Assembly (NCBI GenBank): GCA_913057765.1
Contig: CAJXPH010000193.1
Span: 1-5,523, forward strand
From: an uncultured Campylobacteraceae bacterium
Lineage (GTDB): Bacteria; Campylobacterota; Campylobacteria; Campylobacterales; Arcobacteraceae
DNA length: 5,523 nucleotides
Direction: 5' to 3'
A program made the position numbers and the translations under genes. Below, one piece after another: positions 5,498 to 5,523 of this stretch (the stretch's first letter is position 1; each line of letters starts with the position of its first letter). The notes under the pieces were generated by a model that did not search any database, was not told the DNA's origin, and was given only the letters and a program-made list of their open reading frames with translations.

Positions 5498-5523
5498 CTG
5501 TCTCTTATACACATCTCCGAGCC
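5498..5523 (-). other. Residual Nextera adapter at the right end
   Basis: CTGTCTCTTATACACATCT (5498-5516, the Tn5 mosaic end) followed by CCGAGCC is the reverse complement of the same i7-side adapter found at the left end. It is not biological. The genome ends at 5497. Confidence 0.98.

Noticed and set aside
1..5523. Tn5-like transposon bounded by perfect 19-bp inverted repeats
   Set aside because: The repeats are Nextera mosaic ends with index and primer sequence outside them. The enclosed DNA is on the target side of each end, and there is no transposase.

Overview
The window is a complete short-read assembly contig, not a cut from a longer sequence. Illumina Nextera adapter sequence remains at both ends (1-49 and 5498-5523), so the biological insert is 50-5497. 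The insert is strongly AT-rich and compact. Promoters look like TATAAT-type -10 boxes behind T-rich tracts with no clear -35. Together with the gene types, this suggests a Campylobacterota bacterium, most likely of the Arcobacter group. This assignment is inference; there is no rRNA or other marker gene in the window.

Left part (50-1225, minus strand): the first 392 codons of a secreted DUF1800-family protein. The gene runs off the contig at the adapter, so its end is missing for technical reasons. Middle (1314-3319): a divergent pyrimidine-salvage pair, uraA (uracil permease, minus) and upp (uracil phosphoribosyltransferase, plus). They share a 131-bp promoter region that holds a small palindrome. 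UraA brings uracil in and Upp traps it as UMP. A textbook intrinsic terminator overlaps the uraA stop codon and insulates the DUF1800 gene.

Right part (3320-5272, minus strand): a tight three-gene operon. Its order is a DUF423 small membrane protein, a single-domain voltage-gated cation channel, and a YeeZ-like NAD(P)-binding epimerase/dehydratase-family protein. Gene spacings are 4 bp and a 1-nt TAATG overlap. The operon ends back to back with upp, with the two stop codons directly adjacent. The last 225 bp of insert (5273-5497) hold the operon promoter and otherwise no gene.

The most interesting item is the channel. It has the NaChBac/NavAb architecture: S1-S6, four spaced S4 arginines and a C-terminal coiled coil. 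Its selectivity filter, however, reads TFEDWTD rather than the Na+-channel TLESWSM type, and has acidic residues at positions that confer Ca2+ selectivity. No CRISPR, RNA gene, genuine mobile element or clearly new multi-gene system was found.
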